A stretch of DNA of 64,000 nucleotides from positions 1 through 64,000 of the forward strand of contig NZ_JAPFHA010000003.1 of assembly GCF_026586805.1 (NCBI RefSeq), read 5' to 3'. The position numbers and the translations under genes were made by a program. Position 1 is the stretch's first letter, and every line of letters begins with the position of its first letter. Below, in pieces: positions 25,028-35,420 of this stretch. The stretch is from Niveibacterium sp. 24ML (GTDB taxonomy: Bacteria; Pseudomonadota; Gammaproteobacteria; Burkholderiales; Rhodocyclaceae). The notes beneath the pieces were generated by a model. It was not told where the DNA came from. It did no database searches and worked only from the letters and a program-made list of their open reading frames with translations.

Positions 25028-27931
25028 ATGAAGACGACTCTCCGTGCCTCCATTATTGCGGCCGCAATCACAGCATTGCCGTTTTGTGCATCTGCTGCAG
25101 GCTTAGGCCGACTGAATGTACTAAGTGGCCTGGGCCAGCCTCTCCGCGCTGAGGTCGAGGTGACCGGCACTGCAGAGGAGTTGGACTCCTTGAGCGCACG
25201 GCTCGCGTCGCCAGAGGCATTCCGACGGGCCAATATTGAATACGCGCCGCAACTCACCGGTCTGCGACTGACGGTGGAAAAGCGCGGCAGTGGCGCGATC
25301 GTAAAAGTAACTAGCGACAGGGCTTTCAGCGAGCCGTTTGTTGATATGTTGCTCGAGCTGAACTGGACTGGCGGACGCCTTTTGCGCGAGTACACCTTCC
25401 TGCTTGATCCGGTTGATGAGGGAGGTAAGGCTGCCGTGCAGCAAGTGGCGCCGCCGGTGACGCGTCAACTTGAACCAAAGCCGACCTCATCCAAGCGTAA
25501 AGAGCGCGACGCTGCAGCGGCGCCGCAGGCTGAGCAAGCGGCCAAAGCGCCTGCTGTCCCCGCCAAGCCTAAAGAGCCGTTCTCTGGTACCGAATACACC
25601 GTCAAGGCTGGCGACTCGCTTACGGCAATTGCCGCGAGGACCAAGGCTGCCGATGTGAGTCTTGAACAGATGCTCGCCGCACTCTATTCGGCGAACCCGA
25701 CGGCGTTTGCCGCGGGTGACATCAATCGCCTCCGCACTGGCGACGTGCTGAAAGTGCCTGAAGCGGCCGCAGCGAAGGAGGTAGCGCCTGCAGACGCGCG
25801 CAAGATTCTGTCTGCGCCTTCAGCGAATTTTGGTGCGTATCGCCAGAAAGCGGGTGCCGCTGTTGCCGAAGGTGCGGAGAAGGAAATCGCTACCAAGCAG
25901 TCTGCATCAGGCAAGGTCACGCCAAAGGTAGAAGACGCCGCAAAGGCGCAGGATTCCAAAGACAAGCTCAAGATCTCGAAGAGCCAGGTCGCCAAGGATA
26001 CGGCTGCGGTTGATCCCAAAGTGGCTGGTCGCGTCCAGGCGCTTGAGGAAGATCTCGTTGCCCGCGAGCGTGCGCTGAAGGAGGCAAACGAGCGTGTTGC
26101 CGCGCTCGAAAAGAACGTGAAGGACCTCCAGAAGCTGGTGGATCTCAAGAATCAGAACCTTGCAGACCTCCAGAAGCAAGCTGTGGCTTCCAAGGGCGAT
26201 GCGGCGAAGGCGCAGAAGGAAGTGGTTGCGCCGATTGAGCCAGCAAAACCCGCCCCGGTTGCAGAGGCGTCTGCGCCTGTTGCGCAATCGGAGGTCGCAC
26301 CGGTTGCTGAGACTGCCGCCGCGAGTGAGGCACCTGTCGTCAAGGAATTGCCGGCGGAGCCTGCTCCTGTTGTAGAGGCCTCCCCGGTCAAACCCGCAAC
26401 CCCCGTGGCAGCCCCGCCTGCCGAACCGGTTGTTGAAGAGCCTGGTTTCTTTGCCTCAATGGCCGAGAATCCGGCGATTCTTGGTGGTTTGGCTGCAGTG
26501 CTGGGCTTGGGGGGCTTTCTCGCCTATCGTTCGCGTCGCCAAAAGAAGAGCAGTAGCCCTGATACCACTGCGCTCAATGCTACGCAGACCGGTACCGAGT
26601 CTGTGATAGGCCCGGTGGGGGGGCAGACGGTCGACACCGGAAGCAGTGTGCTTCCGACCGATTTCAGTCAGTCGGGGCTCACTTCGATTGACGCGGATGA
26701 GGGTGTGGATCCTGTTGCGGAGGCCGATGTTTACATGGCCTACGGGCGTGACGCGCAGGCGGAAGAGATCCTCCTTGACGCCCTCAAATCCGATCCAAGC
26801 CGCACTGCGATCCACGTGAAGCTCCTCGAGATTTACTCGCAGCGCAAGAGTCACAAGCAGTTTGAGAACATCGCAACTGATCTGTACACGCAGACCGGTG
26901 GCGTAGGCGCGGACTGGATGCGTGCAGCGGATCTGGGCAGCAAGCTTGATCCGGACAATCCGCTGTACCGTACGACCGGGAAAGCACCCGTCGCTGCCGC
27001 TGCAGCGCCGGTGATGCTGGATGAGCTTTCATTCGTCGAAGCCAGCAATCCAACGCCCTCGGTCCCAACTGAACCGATACAAGACTTCGCCGCGGTCGAA
27101 ACGGAAATCGAGCCCCCGGAAGCCTTCGAGTTCACGTCCGAACCGCTTGCTCAGGCGCCGGCCTCAACGCCAGCATTCGCAACTGCATCGCCATCGCAAA
27201 TGCAAACAACCTGGACGATGCCGGGTGAAATTGGGCAGATTACCCGCACATTGGACGGCGAAGCGTCTTCTGTCGGAGCGGCGACGCAGGGCGACGCTGC
27301 AAGCTCAGACGATCTGGGTCTTGACTTCAACCTTGATCTTGACATGGAGCCTGGTGGCGCCGCGCCTGACCCAGTGGTTGTTCCCGGTGCGGTGCCGGAA
27401 TTGGCACCGGACGAGCTCAGCAAGGCAGAGGTGAAGCTCACTTCAACGAACATTGGCTCCGCTACTGAGGCGCCGATCACTCTCGATCTTGATGGTTTCA
27501 ATGAAGCCCCTGCGTTGAATGATGACGTTGCTGTGGCTTCGGCTGTTGATGCGCAGCACGAAGCGCTGGTCGATCTCGAGAAAACCAACTTCGAGGGTGG
27601 TCTTCTGGACTTCGATTTCGATGTTGACCGCTCGCCGCAAACGGAATCGCTCGCTGCGAAGCCGGCGCCGATGGATCTCTCTGGGATTGATCTGGAGTTG
27701 CCGAAGGGCGATGTGCCGCAATCGCAGGTTGACACACATCCTGAGCCGCTGGCGATGGACGATGACTTCGAAATGGGTGATGAGGTGAATACCAAGCTTG
27801 AGCTTGCTCGCGCCTACGAAGAAATGCGTGACTTTGAGGGGGCTCGCGAGCTACTTGAAGAGGTCTTGAAGGAGGGGAGTGGTGCTCAGCGCGACGAGGC
27901 CGAAGCGATGATGGCCCGCATTTCGACCTGA
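25028..27931 (+). CDS. fimV: FimV-like polar peptidoglycan-binding protein
   Basis: 967 aa. Signal peptide (MKTTLRASIIAAAITALPFC...ASA), then the FimV N-terminal domain (LGRLNVLSGLGQPLRAEVEV, residues about 25-130), a LysM motif (EYTVKAGDSLTAIAART, about 188-245), a periplasmic coiled coil (about 340-400), an Ala/Pro-rich stretch, one membrane helix at about 481-500, and an acidic cytoplasmic part with TPR-like repeats (DVYMAYGRDAQAEEILLDAL) and the conserved FimV C-terminus (KLELARAYEEMRDFEGAREL). In Pseudomonas FimV organises the cell pole for type IV pili and cAMP signalling. The position before truA is conserved in many relatives. Confidence 0.92.
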   Translation: MKTTLRASIIAAAITALPFCASAAGLGRLNVLSGLGQPLRAEVEVTGTAEELDSLSARLASPEAFRRANIEYAPQLTGLRLTVEKRGSGAIVKVTSDRAFSEPFVDMLLELNWTGGRLLREYTFLLDPVDEGGKAAVQQVAPPVTRQLEPKPTSSKRKERDAAAAPQAEQAAKAPAVPAKPKEPFSGTEYTVKAGDSLTAIAARTKAADVSLEQMLAALYSANPTAFAAGDINRLRTGDVLKVPEAAAAKEVAPADARKILSAPSANFGAYRQKAGAAVAEGAEKEIATKQSASGKVTPKVEDAAKAQDSKDKLKISKSQVAKDTAAVDPKVAGRVQALEEDLVARERALKEANERVAALEKNVKDLQKLVDLKNQNLADLQKQAVASKGDAAKAQKEVVAPIEPAKPAPVAEASAPVAQSEVAPVAETAAASEAPVVKELPAEPAPVVEASPVKPATPVAAPPAEPVVEEPGFFASMAENPAILGGLAAVLGLGGFLAYRSRRQKKSSSPDTTALNATQTGTESVIGPVGGQTVDTGSSVLPTDFSQSGLTSIDADEGVDPVAEADVYMAYGRDAQAEEILLDALKSDPSRTAIHVKLLEIYSQRKSHKQFENIATDLYTQTGGVGADWMRAADLGSKLDPDNPLYRTTGKAPVAAAAAPVMLDELSFVEASNPTPSVPTEPIQDFAAVETEIEPPEAFEFTSEPLAQAPASTPAFATASPSQMQTTWTMPGEIGQITRTLDGEASSVGAATQGDAASSDDLGLDFNLDLDMEPGGAAPDPVVVPGAVPELAPDELSKAEVKLTSTNIGSATEAPITLDLDGFNEAPALNDDVAVASAVDAQHEALVDLEKTNFEGGLLDFDFDVDRSPQTESLAAKPAPMDLSGIDLELPKGDVPQSQVDTHPEPLAMDDDFEMGDEVNTKLELARAYEEMRDFEGARELLEEVLKEGSGAQRDEAEAMMARIST

Positions 27932-27951
27932 GCTCAGGACGCCCGCCCGGA

Positions 27952-28578
27952 TTGCCTGCTGCCGTAAGCGCCAAGACCGCAGTTGTTGTCTGTGCGGTCG
28001 GGATCTTTGCGCTTCAGCGGATGAGCGGTGCAGGCCTCGGTGCAGCGAGCTTGCTGCTGGTGGCCGTGGCTTTGTGTTTTGTCAGAGAACGGCTGTGGCC
28101 CTTGATGCGCCGCAGCCGTTTTTTGTTTCTCGCCGTGGCAGTGCTGTACGCGTTCTCGACTCCGGGAACGCTCCTTTGGGCTAGCCAATACCGGTGGGGC
28201 CCAACGATTGAGGGTTTGTCGCTTGCGCTGCTCCACTGCTCAAGACTGGCGGGGTTGATTGCCTGCGTTGCCTTGTTGTTGGGGCTGTACTCTCGGCAGA
28301 GCTTGCTCGGCGGACTGTATGCGTGTGTTCGACCCTTAACGTGCCTGGGTGTGCGGGTCGAACGCCTGGTGCTCAGGGCCTTGCTTTCATTCGAGTTCGT
28401 TTCCGAGGAAAAGCCTGCTCGCGGGCTCATAACCCGGGTGCTCGCGTCGGAAGCGCCTTCCACCGGAGGCATCGCTGTGCCTCTGCATGTTGAGCTGACG
28501 CCGTGGTCGCGGATCGAGATCGGATATCTGGTGGGCGCGCTAATTCTGGTGGAGTGTGCGGTGCGGTGGAGTCAATGA
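27952..28578 (+). CDS. Membrane protein, possibly CbiQ/EcfT-like
   Basis: 208 aa with about four to five membrane segments (GLGAASLLLVAVALCF, LFLAVAVLYAF, LAGLIACVALLLGLY, LGALIL-like C-terminal helix). The layout and the cytoplasmic KPARG stretch recall the transmembrane T component of ECF vitamin transporters, but only one weak arginine motif is visible and no ATPase or S component is nearby. The start is uncertain: TTG at 27952 or ATG at 28021. It overlaps truA by ATGA and follows fimV by 20 bases, so it is likely translated from the fimV-truA transcript. Function not assigned. Confidence 0.6.
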   Translation: MPAAVSAKTAVVVCAVGIFALQRMSGAGLGAASLLLVAVALCFVRERLWPLMRRSRFLFLAVAVLYAFSTPGTLLWASQYRWGPTIEGLSLALLHCSRLAGLIACVALLLGLYSRQSLLGGLYACVRPLTCLGVRVERLVLRALLSFEFVSEEKPARGLITRVLASEAPSTGGIAVPLHVELTPWSRIEIGYLVGALILVECAVRWSQ

Positions 28579-29372
28579 GGTTTGCGCTTGGGCTGGAGTA
28601 CGACGGGTCTGCGTTTTGTGGTTGGCAGTCCCAGGCGAACGGCCAGGCAGTCCAGGATGCACTTGAACGCGCCTTGGCCGTGATTGCCGATGCGAACATT
28701 CGCGTTCAATGCGCCGGACGGACTGATGCCGGGGTTCACGCGGCCGTTCAGGTGGTGCATTTCGATACCGATGCCAAGCGTCCGCTTACTGCATGGGTGC
28801 GCGGCGTCAATGCTCATCTTCCCGATTCGGTTGCAGTGAGGTGGTCGTGCGAGGTTTCGCCAGACTTTCATGCGCGCTTCTCGGCGACCGCTCGCCATTA
28901 CCGCTACGTTTTGCTGGATCGTGATGTTCGACCAGCCATTGGCGCTGGGCGCATTGGATGGACGCATTGGTCGCTTGATCTGGATGCGATGTGCGATGCC
29001 GCCACGCGTTTGCTGGGGCGGCATGATTTCAGCTGCTTTCGGGCAGCCGAGTGCCAAGCTGCAACGCCCGTGCGTGATCTGTTCCGTGCGGCCGTATCCC
29101 GGCGTGGGCAGTTTGTCGTGTTTGAGTTTTCGGCCAATGCATTTTTGCATCACATGGTGCGCAACATGGTCGGAGCGCTTGTTCAGATAGGTCGCGGTGG
29201 CAATGACCCAAGCTGGATTACCGAACTGTTGGAGGCTCGCGACCGTGCACGGGCGGCGCCGACCTTTTCGCCCGACGGGCTCTATCTCGCGGGTGTCGAT
29301 TACCCGCCCGGCTTGGGCTTGCCGTCCGAAGGCTTGATTCGGGCTGAGGAATTTGGAGGGGAGTGGGCGTGA
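28575..29372 (+). CDS. truA: tRNA pseudouridine(38-40) synthase TruA
   Basis: 265 aa, cytoplasmic. Modifies uridines 38-40 of the anticodon stem-loop. The catalytic aspartate lies in QCAGRTDAGVHAAVQVVHF, with the conserved RHYRYVLLDRD and FLHHMVRNMVGALVQIGRG segments. The start MRFALGLEYDGSAFCGWQSQ is chosen over a longer frame. It overlaps the upstream membrane-protein gene (ATGA) and the downstream trpF (GTGA). Confidence 0.96.
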   Translation: MRFALGLEYDGSAFCGWQSQANGQAVQDALERALAVIADANIRVQCAGRTDAGVHAAVQVVHFDTDAKRPLTAWVRGVNAHLPDSVAVRWSCEVSPDFHARFSATARHYRYVLLDRDVRPAIGAGRIGWTHWSLDLDAMCDAATRLLGRHDFSCFRAAECQAATPVRDLFRAAVSRRGQFVVFEFSANAFLHHMVRNMVGALVQIGRGGNDPSWITELLEARDRARAAPTFSPDGLYLAGVDYPPGLGLPSEGLIRAEEFGGEWA

Positions 29373-29992
29373 AGCGCACCAGGGTCAAGATCTGTGGCCT
29401 GACTCGGCCGCAAGACGTTCAAGCTGCAGTTGCGGAAGGGGCCGATGCGCTGGGCTTCGTCTTCTATCCAAAGAGCCCGCGCTTTGTGGACGCGGGGCGA
29501 GCAGCGGACCTCGCGCTGCATGTCCCGCCATTTGTGACGATCGTTGGGCTCTTCGTGAATCCGGAGCCAGCGGATGTCGAGTCCGTTCTGGCAGCGGTGC
29601 CGGTGCAGTTGCTGCAGTTCCATGGTGACGAGGACCCCACGTTCTGTGAGCAGTTCGGACGCCCGTACATCAAGGCGGTGCGGATGAGGGCAGGGGTCGA
29701 TCTGCTACACTACGCCGCCTCGTTTGCATCGGCCCAAGCCTTGCTGGTTGATGCATTTGCGGAAGGTTATGGCGGAAGCGGTGAAACCTTTGACTGGGCG
29801 TTGATTCCGCCGGGTCTGAGCAAGCCCTTGATCCTGTCGGGAGGCTTGTCGGCAGACAACGTGAGTGAGGCAATTCGTCGAATTCATCCCGTCGCTGTTG
29901 ATGTGAGCAGCGGCGTTGAGTCCGGCAAGGGCATCAAAGATGCCCGCCGGATCGCAGATTTCATTGCTGGAGTGCGCAGTGCAGATGGCTGA
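29369..29992 (+). CDS. trpF: Phosphoribosylanthranilate isomerase
   Basis: 207 aa (beta-alpha)8 barrel that performs the Amadori rearrangement in tryptophan synthesis. [20 protein letters not shown] at the N-terminus holds the catalytic cysteine, [16 protein letters not shown] follows, and the C-terminal [18 protein letters not shown] is the phosphate-binding region. I use GTG 29369, which gives [11 protein letters not shown] and a 7-base spacing to GGAGGGG; the GTG at 29363 is too close to that site. Overlaps truA by 4 and trpB by 8 bases. Confidence 0.95.
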   Translation: MKRTRVKICGLTRPQDVQAAVAEGADALGFVFYPKSPRFVDAGRAADLALHVPPFVTIVGLFVNPEPADVESVLAAVPVQLLQFHGDEDPTFCEQFGRPYIKAVRMRAGVDLLHYAASFASAQALLVDAFAEGYGGSGETFDWALIPPGLSKPLILSGGLSADNVSEAIRRIHPVAVDVSSGVESGKGIKDARRIADFIAGVRSADG

Positions 29993-31190
29993 CATCCCCT
30001 ACAACTTCCCCGATGCCAAAGGCCACTTCGGTCAGTACGGCGGGATCTTTGTTTCCGAAACGCTGATTCCTGCGCTCGCTGAGTTGAACGAGGCGTACAA
30101 GTTTGCGCAGACTGATCCATCGTTTCTTGCCGAGTTCGATCATGAGCTCAAGCATTACGTTGGCCGCCCGAGCCCGATCTACCACGCCCGCCATCTCTCC
30201 AATCACTTGGGGGGCGCGCAGATTCTGCTCAAGCGTGAGGATCTGAATCACACGGGTGCGCATAAGGTCAATAACTGTATCGGCCAAGCCTTGCTTGCTC
30301 GTCGCATGGGCAAGCCGCGCGTCATTGCCGAGACTGGCGCAGGGCAGCACGGTGTGGCGACGGCAACCGTGGCCGCTCGGTACGGGATGAAATGCGTTGT
30401 CTACATGGGCTCGGAAGATGTGAAGCGGCAAGCCGCCAACGTCTACCGGATGAAATTGCTCGGGGCAACGGTGATTCCAGTTGAGTCCGGTTCAAAGACC
30501 CTCAAAGACGCGTTGAACGAAGCGATGCGCGATTGGGTCACGAACGTTGCCGACACCTTCTACATTATCGGGACCGTCGCGGGGCCGCACCCGTATCCGA
30601 TGATGGTGCGGGACTTCCAGTCGATAATCGGGCGCGAGTCCATCGGCCAGATGATGGAAAGCTTTGGTCGTCAGCCCGACTGCGTGATTGCTTGTGTTGG
30701 CGGCGGCTCTAACGCGATGGGGATCTTCCATCCCTACATTCCGTATGAGTCGGTCAAGCTGATCGGCGTTGAAGCCGCAGGCGACGGTATCGAGACCGGG
30801 CGCCATGCTGCCTCCTTGTCGGCGGGCACGCCGGGCGTATTGCATGGCAATCGCACCTATCTTCTGCAAGACCCGAATGGCCAGATCATCGAGACGCATT
30901 CAGTCTCGGCCGGCCTGGACTATCCTGGGGTGGGACCCGAGCATGCATGGCTCAAAGACATCAAACGGGCCGAATATGTGGGTGTGACGGATGATGAGGC
31001 GCTTGCCGCATTCCACACCTTGTGCCGCATGGAAGGCATTATTCCCGCGCTTGAGTCTTCGCATGCGATCGCTCATGCGATCAAGCTTGCCCCAACGATG
31101 CAGAAAGACCAGCTCTTGCTGGTGAATCTCTCGGGCCGAGGCGACAAGGACATGCACACCGTCGCCGAAAAGAGCGGCATCCAGCTCTGA
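29985..31190 (+). CDS. trpB: Tryptophan synthase beta chain
   Basis: 401 aa PLP enzyme joining indole and serine. The Schiff-base lysine lies in [19 protein letters not shown]; the phosphate loop is [32 protein letters not shown] is the COMM-domain side of the active site. The start [20 protein letters not shown] is the family N-terminus and overlaps trpF by 8 bases. Confidence 0.98.
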   Translation: MADIPYNFPDAKGHFGQYGGIFVSETLIPALAELNEAYKFAQTDPSFLAEFDHELKHYVGRPSPIYHARHLSNHLGGAQILLKREDLNHTGAHKVNNCIGQALLARRMGKPRVIAETGAGQHGVATATVAARYGMKCVVYMGSEDVKRQAANVYRMKLLGATVIPVESGSKTLKDALNEAMRDWVTNVADTFYIIGTVAGPHPYPMMVRDFQSIIGRESIGQMMESFGRQPDCVIACVGGGSNAMGIFHPYIPYESVKLIGVEAAGDGIETGRHAASLSAGTPGVLHGNRTYLLQDPNGQIIETHSVSAGLDYPGVGPEHAWLKDIKRAEYVGVTDDEALAAFHTLCRMEGIIPALESSHAIAHAIKLAPTMQKDQLLLVNLSGRGDKDMHTVAEKSGIQL

Positions 31191-31228
31191 TGAGCTTACC
31201 TTGGCCACGTAACTTGCAAGAATCCAGA

Positions 31229-32047
31229 ATGTCTCGAATCCAGAAAGTATTTGCGCGCCTTGGCGATGAGCAGCGCACCGCGCTGATTCCTTACATTGCC
31301 GCAGGCGATCCTTCGCCTGATCAGACGTTACCCCTGATGCACGCTTTGGTTGCGGGTGGCGCGGACGTGCTGGAAATCGGAGTGCCGTTCTCCGACCCGA
31401 TGGCAGACGGCCCGACGATCCAGCGCGCGGCTGAGCGCGCGCTCAAGCACGGCGTTTCGTTGCGAAACGTGCTTGAGATGGTGAGCGAATTCCGCAAAGA
31501 GAATTCGAGTACGCCGATCGTGCTGATGGGCTACGCGAATCCGATTGAGGCAATGGGCGTGGCGCGCTTCATTTCGGCTGCGGTTGAAGCGGGCGTGGAT
31601 GGCGTGCTTGTGGTTGACTACCCGCCTGAAGAGGCCAGTGAATTCGCCAACGCGCTCAAGGATGCAGGGCTCGATCCGATCTTCCTGCTCGCTCCCACCT
31701 CTACTGACGAGCGCATGGATAGCGTTGCGCAGATTGGCCGTGGCTATGCCTACTATGTGTCTCTGAAGGGCGTGACGGGTGCCGGGCACCTTGATATCGG
31801 TGATGTTGTGTCACGCCTGCCGAATCTCAAGCAAAGGCTTGGCATGCCAGTTGGTGTCGGCTTCGGGATTCGTGATGCGGCGTCGGCGCGTGCCATCGGT
31901 GCAGCCGCTGACGCGGTTGTGATCGGCAGCCGCATCATCGAGGAAATCGAAAGCTCGCCCGCCGGCGAAGCGCCAGCCCGGGTGCAGGCCTTCATTTCAA
32001 CGATCCGCTTGGCGCTGGATGAACCCGTGGTGGAGTCTGCGCGATGA
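31229..32047 (+). CDS. trpA: Tryptophan synthase alpha chain
   Basis: 272 aa barrel that cleaves indole-glycerol phosphate and channels indole to TrpB. Catalytic Glu and Asp lie in [19 protein letters not shown], and the phosphate segment in [17 protein letters not shown] start at [15 protein letters not shown]; an ATG at 31190 overlapping the trpB stop is in frame and could be used by coupling. The stop overlaps accD (ATGA). Confidence 0.96.
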   Translation: MSRIQKVFARLGDEQRTALIPYIAAGDPSPDQTLPLMHALVAGGADVLEIGVPFSDPMADGPTIQRAAERALKHGVSLRNVLEMVSEFRKENSSTPIVLMGYANPIEAMGVARFISAAVEAGVDGVLVVDYPPEEASEFANALKDAGLDPIFLLAPTSTDERMDSVAQIGRGYAYYVSLKGVTGAGHLDIGDVVSRLPNLKQRLGMPVGVGFGIRDAASARAIGAAADAVVIGSRIIEEIESSPAGEAPARVQAFISTIRLALDEPVVESAR

Positions 32048-32907
32048 GCTGGCTGAACAAACTGCTTCCTCCGAAGATCAAGCGCGACGCGCCGACCAAG
32101 AAGTCGATTCCGGAAGGGCTGTGGAGCAAATGCGAGGTTTGCGAGGCGGTGCTTTACCGCTCCGATCTCGAAGGAAACCAGCATGTTTGCCCAAAGTGCG
32201 GCCACCACAAGCGTCTTCGCGCGCGCGCGCGTCTCGATCTGTTGCTCGACCCGGATGCGCGCTTTGAAATCGGGGCTGAAGTTGTTCCGGTCGACCCCCT
32301 GAAGTTCAAGGACAGCAAGCGCTACGCCGACCGCTTGGCGGCCGCGAATGATGAAACCGGCGAGGGCGATGCGCTGATCGTCATGCAAGGCTCGATAAAG
32401 AGCGTTGCCTGCGTCGCAGCGGTCTTCGAGTTCGACTTCATGGGCGGCTCAATGGGCTCGGTGGTGGGCGAGCGATTTGTCCGTGGCGTCAATGCGGCGG
32501 TAGAACAGGGATTGCCGTTCATCTGCTTCACGGCCTCTGGCGGTGCGCGCATGCAGGAGGGTTTGTTCTCGCTCATGCAGATGGCCAAGACGACGGCTGC
32601 GCTGACGCGTCTGTCAGAGCGGCAACTGCCGTTCATCACCATCCTCACCGATCCGACCATGGGCGGCGTGTCGGCAAGTTTTGCCTTTGTTGGCGACGTG
32701 GTGATTGGTGAGCCGGGTGCGCTGATCGGATTTGCCGGGCCGCGGGTGATCGAACAGACCGTGCGAGAGAAGCTGCCTGAAGGATTCCAGCGCTCGGAAT
32801 TCCTGCTTGAGAAAGGCGCGCTGGATATGATCGTGGATCGGCGCGAGATGCGCGACCAGCTGGCGTCCTTGATTGCGCTGCTGATGCGCCAGAGCGCACC
32901 GAACTGA
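32044..32907 (+). CDS. accD: Acetyl-CoA carboxylase carboxyltransferase subunit beta
   Basis: 287 aa. With AccA it transfers the carboxyl group from biotin to acetyl-CoA, giving malonyl-CoA. An N-terminal zinc ribbon ([17 protein letters not shown] and CPKCGHH) precedes the crotonase-fold carboxyltransferase ([36 protein letters not shown]). The product depends on the biotin made by the bio operon at 1965-6571. It overlaps trpA by 4 bases and is followed by folC after 22. Confidence 0.97.
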   Translation: MSWLNKLLPPKIKRDAPTKKSIPEGLWSKCEVCEAVLYRSDLEGNQHVCPKCGHHKRLRARARLDLLLDPDARFEIGAEVVPVDPLKFKDSKRYADRLAAANDETGEGDALIVMQGSIKSVACVAAVFEFDFMGGSMGSVVGERFVRGVNAAVEQGLPFICFTASGGARMQEGLFSLMQMAKTTAALTRLSERQLPFITILTDPTMGGVSASFAFVGDVVIGEPGALIGFAGPRVIEQTVREKLPEGFQRSEFLLEKGALDMIVDRREMRDQLASLIALLMRQSAPN

Positions 32908-32929
32908 TTACTTTCCGGCTCGTGTGTTG

Positions 32930-34195
32930 ATGTCCCAGAAGTCCTTGCCGGACTGGCTAGACTATGTCGAACGCCAGCACTTTCGCACGATCGAACTCGG
33001 GCTTGATCGCGTTCGCGCGGTCTGCAGCGCGCTGCAGGTCAAGCAGCTTGTTCCCGTCATCCTGGTCGCCGGTACTAACGGTAAGGGCTCGACCTGCGCG
33101 ATGGTCGAGGCCATGCTTCGCGCAGCGGGCTACCGCGTCGGTCTGTACACCTCGCCCCACCTCGTTCGCTACACGGAGCGAATCCGGATCGACGGCGCCG
33201 AGGTCACGGAAGCGGCGCTGTGCGAGGCGTTCGAGCAAGTCGAGCGGGCGCGCGGCGAGGTGCCGCTGACCTATTTTGAGTTCGGTACCCTGGCGGCATG
33301 GCAGGTGTTCGACGGCGCGGCGCTCGACGTGCTGATTCTTGAAGTGGGCATGGGTGGGCGGCTGGATGCGGTTAACGTGTTCGAGCCGGATTGCGCCATT
33401 GTGACTGGCGTTGCCCTTGATCACATGGACTTTCTTGGTACAACACGAGAGCAGATCGGCTTTGAAAAAGCCGGCATCTTTCGTGCCGGCACACCGGCCA
33501 TCTGTTCTGATCCGAACCCGCCCGAATCCCTGGTCGCGCATGCCAAGGCGATTGGGGCGGATTTGCGTCTGATCGGGCGCGATTTCTCCTTCGCCGGTGA
33601 TCGCCAGCAGTGGAGTTTCAAGGGCGTCCAATCACGCAGAAACTCGCTCGCCTACCCGGCATTGCGTGGCGCAAACCAGTTGCTCAACGCATCGGCTGCG
33701 CTTGCGGCGCTCGAAGCGCTGTCTGAGCGTTTGCCTGTGTCGATGCAGGCGGTGCGCGAAGGGTTGATGCATGTTGAGCTGACCGGTCGATTCCAGGTCT
33801 TGCCGGGGCGCCCTGGCGTGATCTTGGATGTCGCGCACAACCCGCAATCCGTCGGGGTGCTTGCGGAAAATCTTGCGAGCCTTGCTTATGCCCCAGAAAC
33901 CTATGCGGTGCTGGGTATGCTGGGCGACAAGGACATCCGCGGCGCCATCACATTGATCGCGCCGCGCATCGATCATTGGTTGCTCTGTACGTTGCCGGGC
34001 CCGCGCGGGCTTTCGGCAGACGCCCTGGCAGCGCATCTGCGCGCGATTGGCGTGTCGGGCGACATTGAGCTGACGGACTCCCCTTCGGCCGGGTTGAAAC
34101 GCGCGAAAGAGCGAGCGACTGCCGATGATAGAATCGTAGTCTTCGGATCCTTCCTCACCCTTGCTGACGTCTTGCCGACGTTGGATCGCCACTGA
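32930..34195 (+). CDS. folC: Bifunctional folylpolyglutamate/dihydrofolate synthase
   Basis: 421 aa Mur-ligase-type enzyme that makes dihydrofolate and adds glutamates to folates. The P-loop is VAGTNGKGSTCAMVEAML, followed by GLYTSPHLVRYTERIRI and DVLILEVGMGGRLDAVN; the glutamate-ligase region includes FQVLPGRPGVILDVAHNPQS. GTG, TTG and ATG occur in consecutive codons from 32924; the ATG at 32930 gives MSQKSLPDWLDYVE. Part of the accD-folC-SPOR-cvpA-purF run. Confidence 0.96.
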   Translation: MSQKSLPDWLDYVERQHFRTIELGLDRVRAVCSALQVKQLVPVILVAGTNGKGSTCAMVEAMLRAAGYRVGLYTSPHLVRYTERIRIDGAEVTEAALCEAFEQVERARGEVPLTYFEFGTLAAWQVFDGAALDVLILEVGMGGRLDAVNVFEPDCAIVTGVALDHMDFLGTTREQIGFEKAGIFRAGTPAICSDPNPPESLVAHAKAIGADLRLIGRDFSFAGDRQQWSFKGVQSRRNSLAYPALRGANQLLNASAALAALEALSERLPVSMQAVREGLMHVELTGRFQVLPGRPGVILDVAHNPQSVGVLAENLASLAYAPETYAVLGMLGDKDIRGAITLIAPRIDHWLLCTLPGPRGLSADALAAHLRAIGVSGDIELTDSPSAGLKRAKERATADDRIVVFGSFLTLADVLPTLDRH

Positions 34196-34210
34196 GAATC
34201 CCGGTCCGCC

Positions 34211-34915
34211 ATGGCCGATAACGATACCCAGACTGAACTGAAGAAGCGCGCGAGACGGCGCCTGGTGGGTGCCGCTGCGCTTGCGCTCCTGGCCGCCATT
34301 GTTCTGCCGCTCGTCATGGAGCATGAACCCAAGCAGGCGGGGCAGGACATCCAGATCCGGATTCCCAGTCAGGAAGGGGCGAATTTTGCATCGCGGGTGA
34401 TTCAGGGGGGCGGTCCCGCTCCAGCGAAGCCAAGCTTGCCGCCTGAAGACGATGCTGCGGTAAGCGCAGTCAAGCCGTCGAATGCAGTGCCAATGCCGCC
34501 GTCGCCGGTCGAGGCGCCGCCCGCTGCCACTGAATTGAGCAACGTTGCGCCGCCCAAGGCGACGGAAAAACCGGTTGAAAAGCCCAGCGTCGCGCAGGAT
34601 GCTCCAGCCAAGAAACCAGAGGCGATTGTCAAGCGTGACGAGGCTCAGCGTGCGGCCGCGATTCTGAGCGGCGAGAAGGCGCTTGCTGCCGATGCAAGCG
34701 GCTATGTCGTGCAATTGGGTGTGTTCAAGGATGCGAACAACGCAGCCAGCGTCAAGGGCAAGGCCAAGGCGCAGGGGGTCAGTGCGTATGCAGAGAACCT
34801 CGGCGACAAGACACGCGTTCGCGCCGGGCCTTTTGCCACGCGTGAAGCGGCTGATGCCGCCGCGGCGAAGCTTCGCAAGGCCGGATTGACCGCGGTCGTC
34901 ACGCCCCGGACCTGA
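34211..34915 (+). CDS. dedD: SPOR-domain protein (DedD-like)
   Basis: 234 aa. A short cytoplasmic N-terminus, one membrane helix (VGAAALALLAAIVLPLVM, about residues 18-36), a long Pro/Ala-rich periplasmic linker, and a C-terminal SPOR domain (YVVQLGVFKDANNAASVKGK ... RVRAGPFATREAADAAAAKL, about 155-232). SPOR domains bind denuded glycan at the division septum. Position between folC and cvpA is that of DedD in related genomes. Confidence 0.9.
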   Translation: MADNDTQTELKKRARRRLVGAAALALLAAIVLPLVMEHEPKQAGQDIQIRIPSQEGANFASRVIQGGGPAPAKPSLPPEDDAAVSAVKPSNAVPMPPSPVEAPPAATELSNVAPPKATEKPVEKPSVAQDAPAKKPEAIVKRDEAQRAAAILSGEKALAADASGYVVQLGVFKDANNAASVKGKAKAQGVSAYAENLGDKTRVRAGPFATREAADAAAAKLRKAGLTAVVTPRT

Positions 34916-34918
34916 TTG

Positions 34919-35410
34919 ATGACCGCGTTTGACTACGTGGTGTTGGCGATTCTCGCCATCTCCCTCGGGGTCGGGGCGTGGCGAGGCTTGGTCAGTGAGG
35001 TGCTCGCGCTGATCGCGTGGGTTGTGGCATTCCTGGTGGCAAAGCATTTTTCGCCGCTGGTCGTTCCACTATTCAGTGGCGTGACCGCTGAGCCGTTATT
35101 GCAGCAGGTGGCGGCTTTTGCGTCGCTGTTCATTGTCAGCTTGCTCGTGCTGGGTTTGCTTCGCTTGCTGCTGCGTGAACTGCTGCATGCGGCGGGTTTG
35201 GGTTTGGCCGATCGGGTGCTCGGTGCCTTCTTCGGGTTGGCGCGCGGAGCCCTGATCGTTTTCGTGCTGGTGTTGTTGGGGGGGATGACCAATCTTCCCA
35301 AGCAGCCCTGGTGGCAGAACGCGACGATGGCGCCGCCGTGCGAGACGGCTGTGCTGGCGGTGGCTCCATGGATGCCGGAGCCACTTGCGAAACGGATTCA
35401 ATTTCGATAG
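34919..35410 (+). CDS. cvpA: CvpA-family membrane protein
   Basis: 163 aa with four predicted membrane helices (YVVLAILAISLGVGAWRGLV; ALIAWVVAFLVA; FASLFIVSLLVLGLLRLLL; GLARGALIVFVLVLLGG). E. coli CvpA is needed for colicin V production and bile-salt resistance; the molecular role is unclear. The ATG at 34919 follows an in-frame TTG directly after the SPOR-gene stop. purF follows after 10 bases, the conserved cvpA-purF pairing. Confidence 0.93.
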   Translation: MTAFDYVVLAILAISLGVGAWRGLVSEVLALIAWVVAFLVAKHFSPLVVPLFSGVTAEPLLQQVAAFASLFIVSLLVLGLLRLLLRELLHAAGLGLADRVLGAFFGLARGALIVFVLVLLGGMTNLPKQPWWQNATMAPPCETAVLAVAPWMPEPLAKRIQFR

Positions 35411-35420
35411 GTGATCGACG

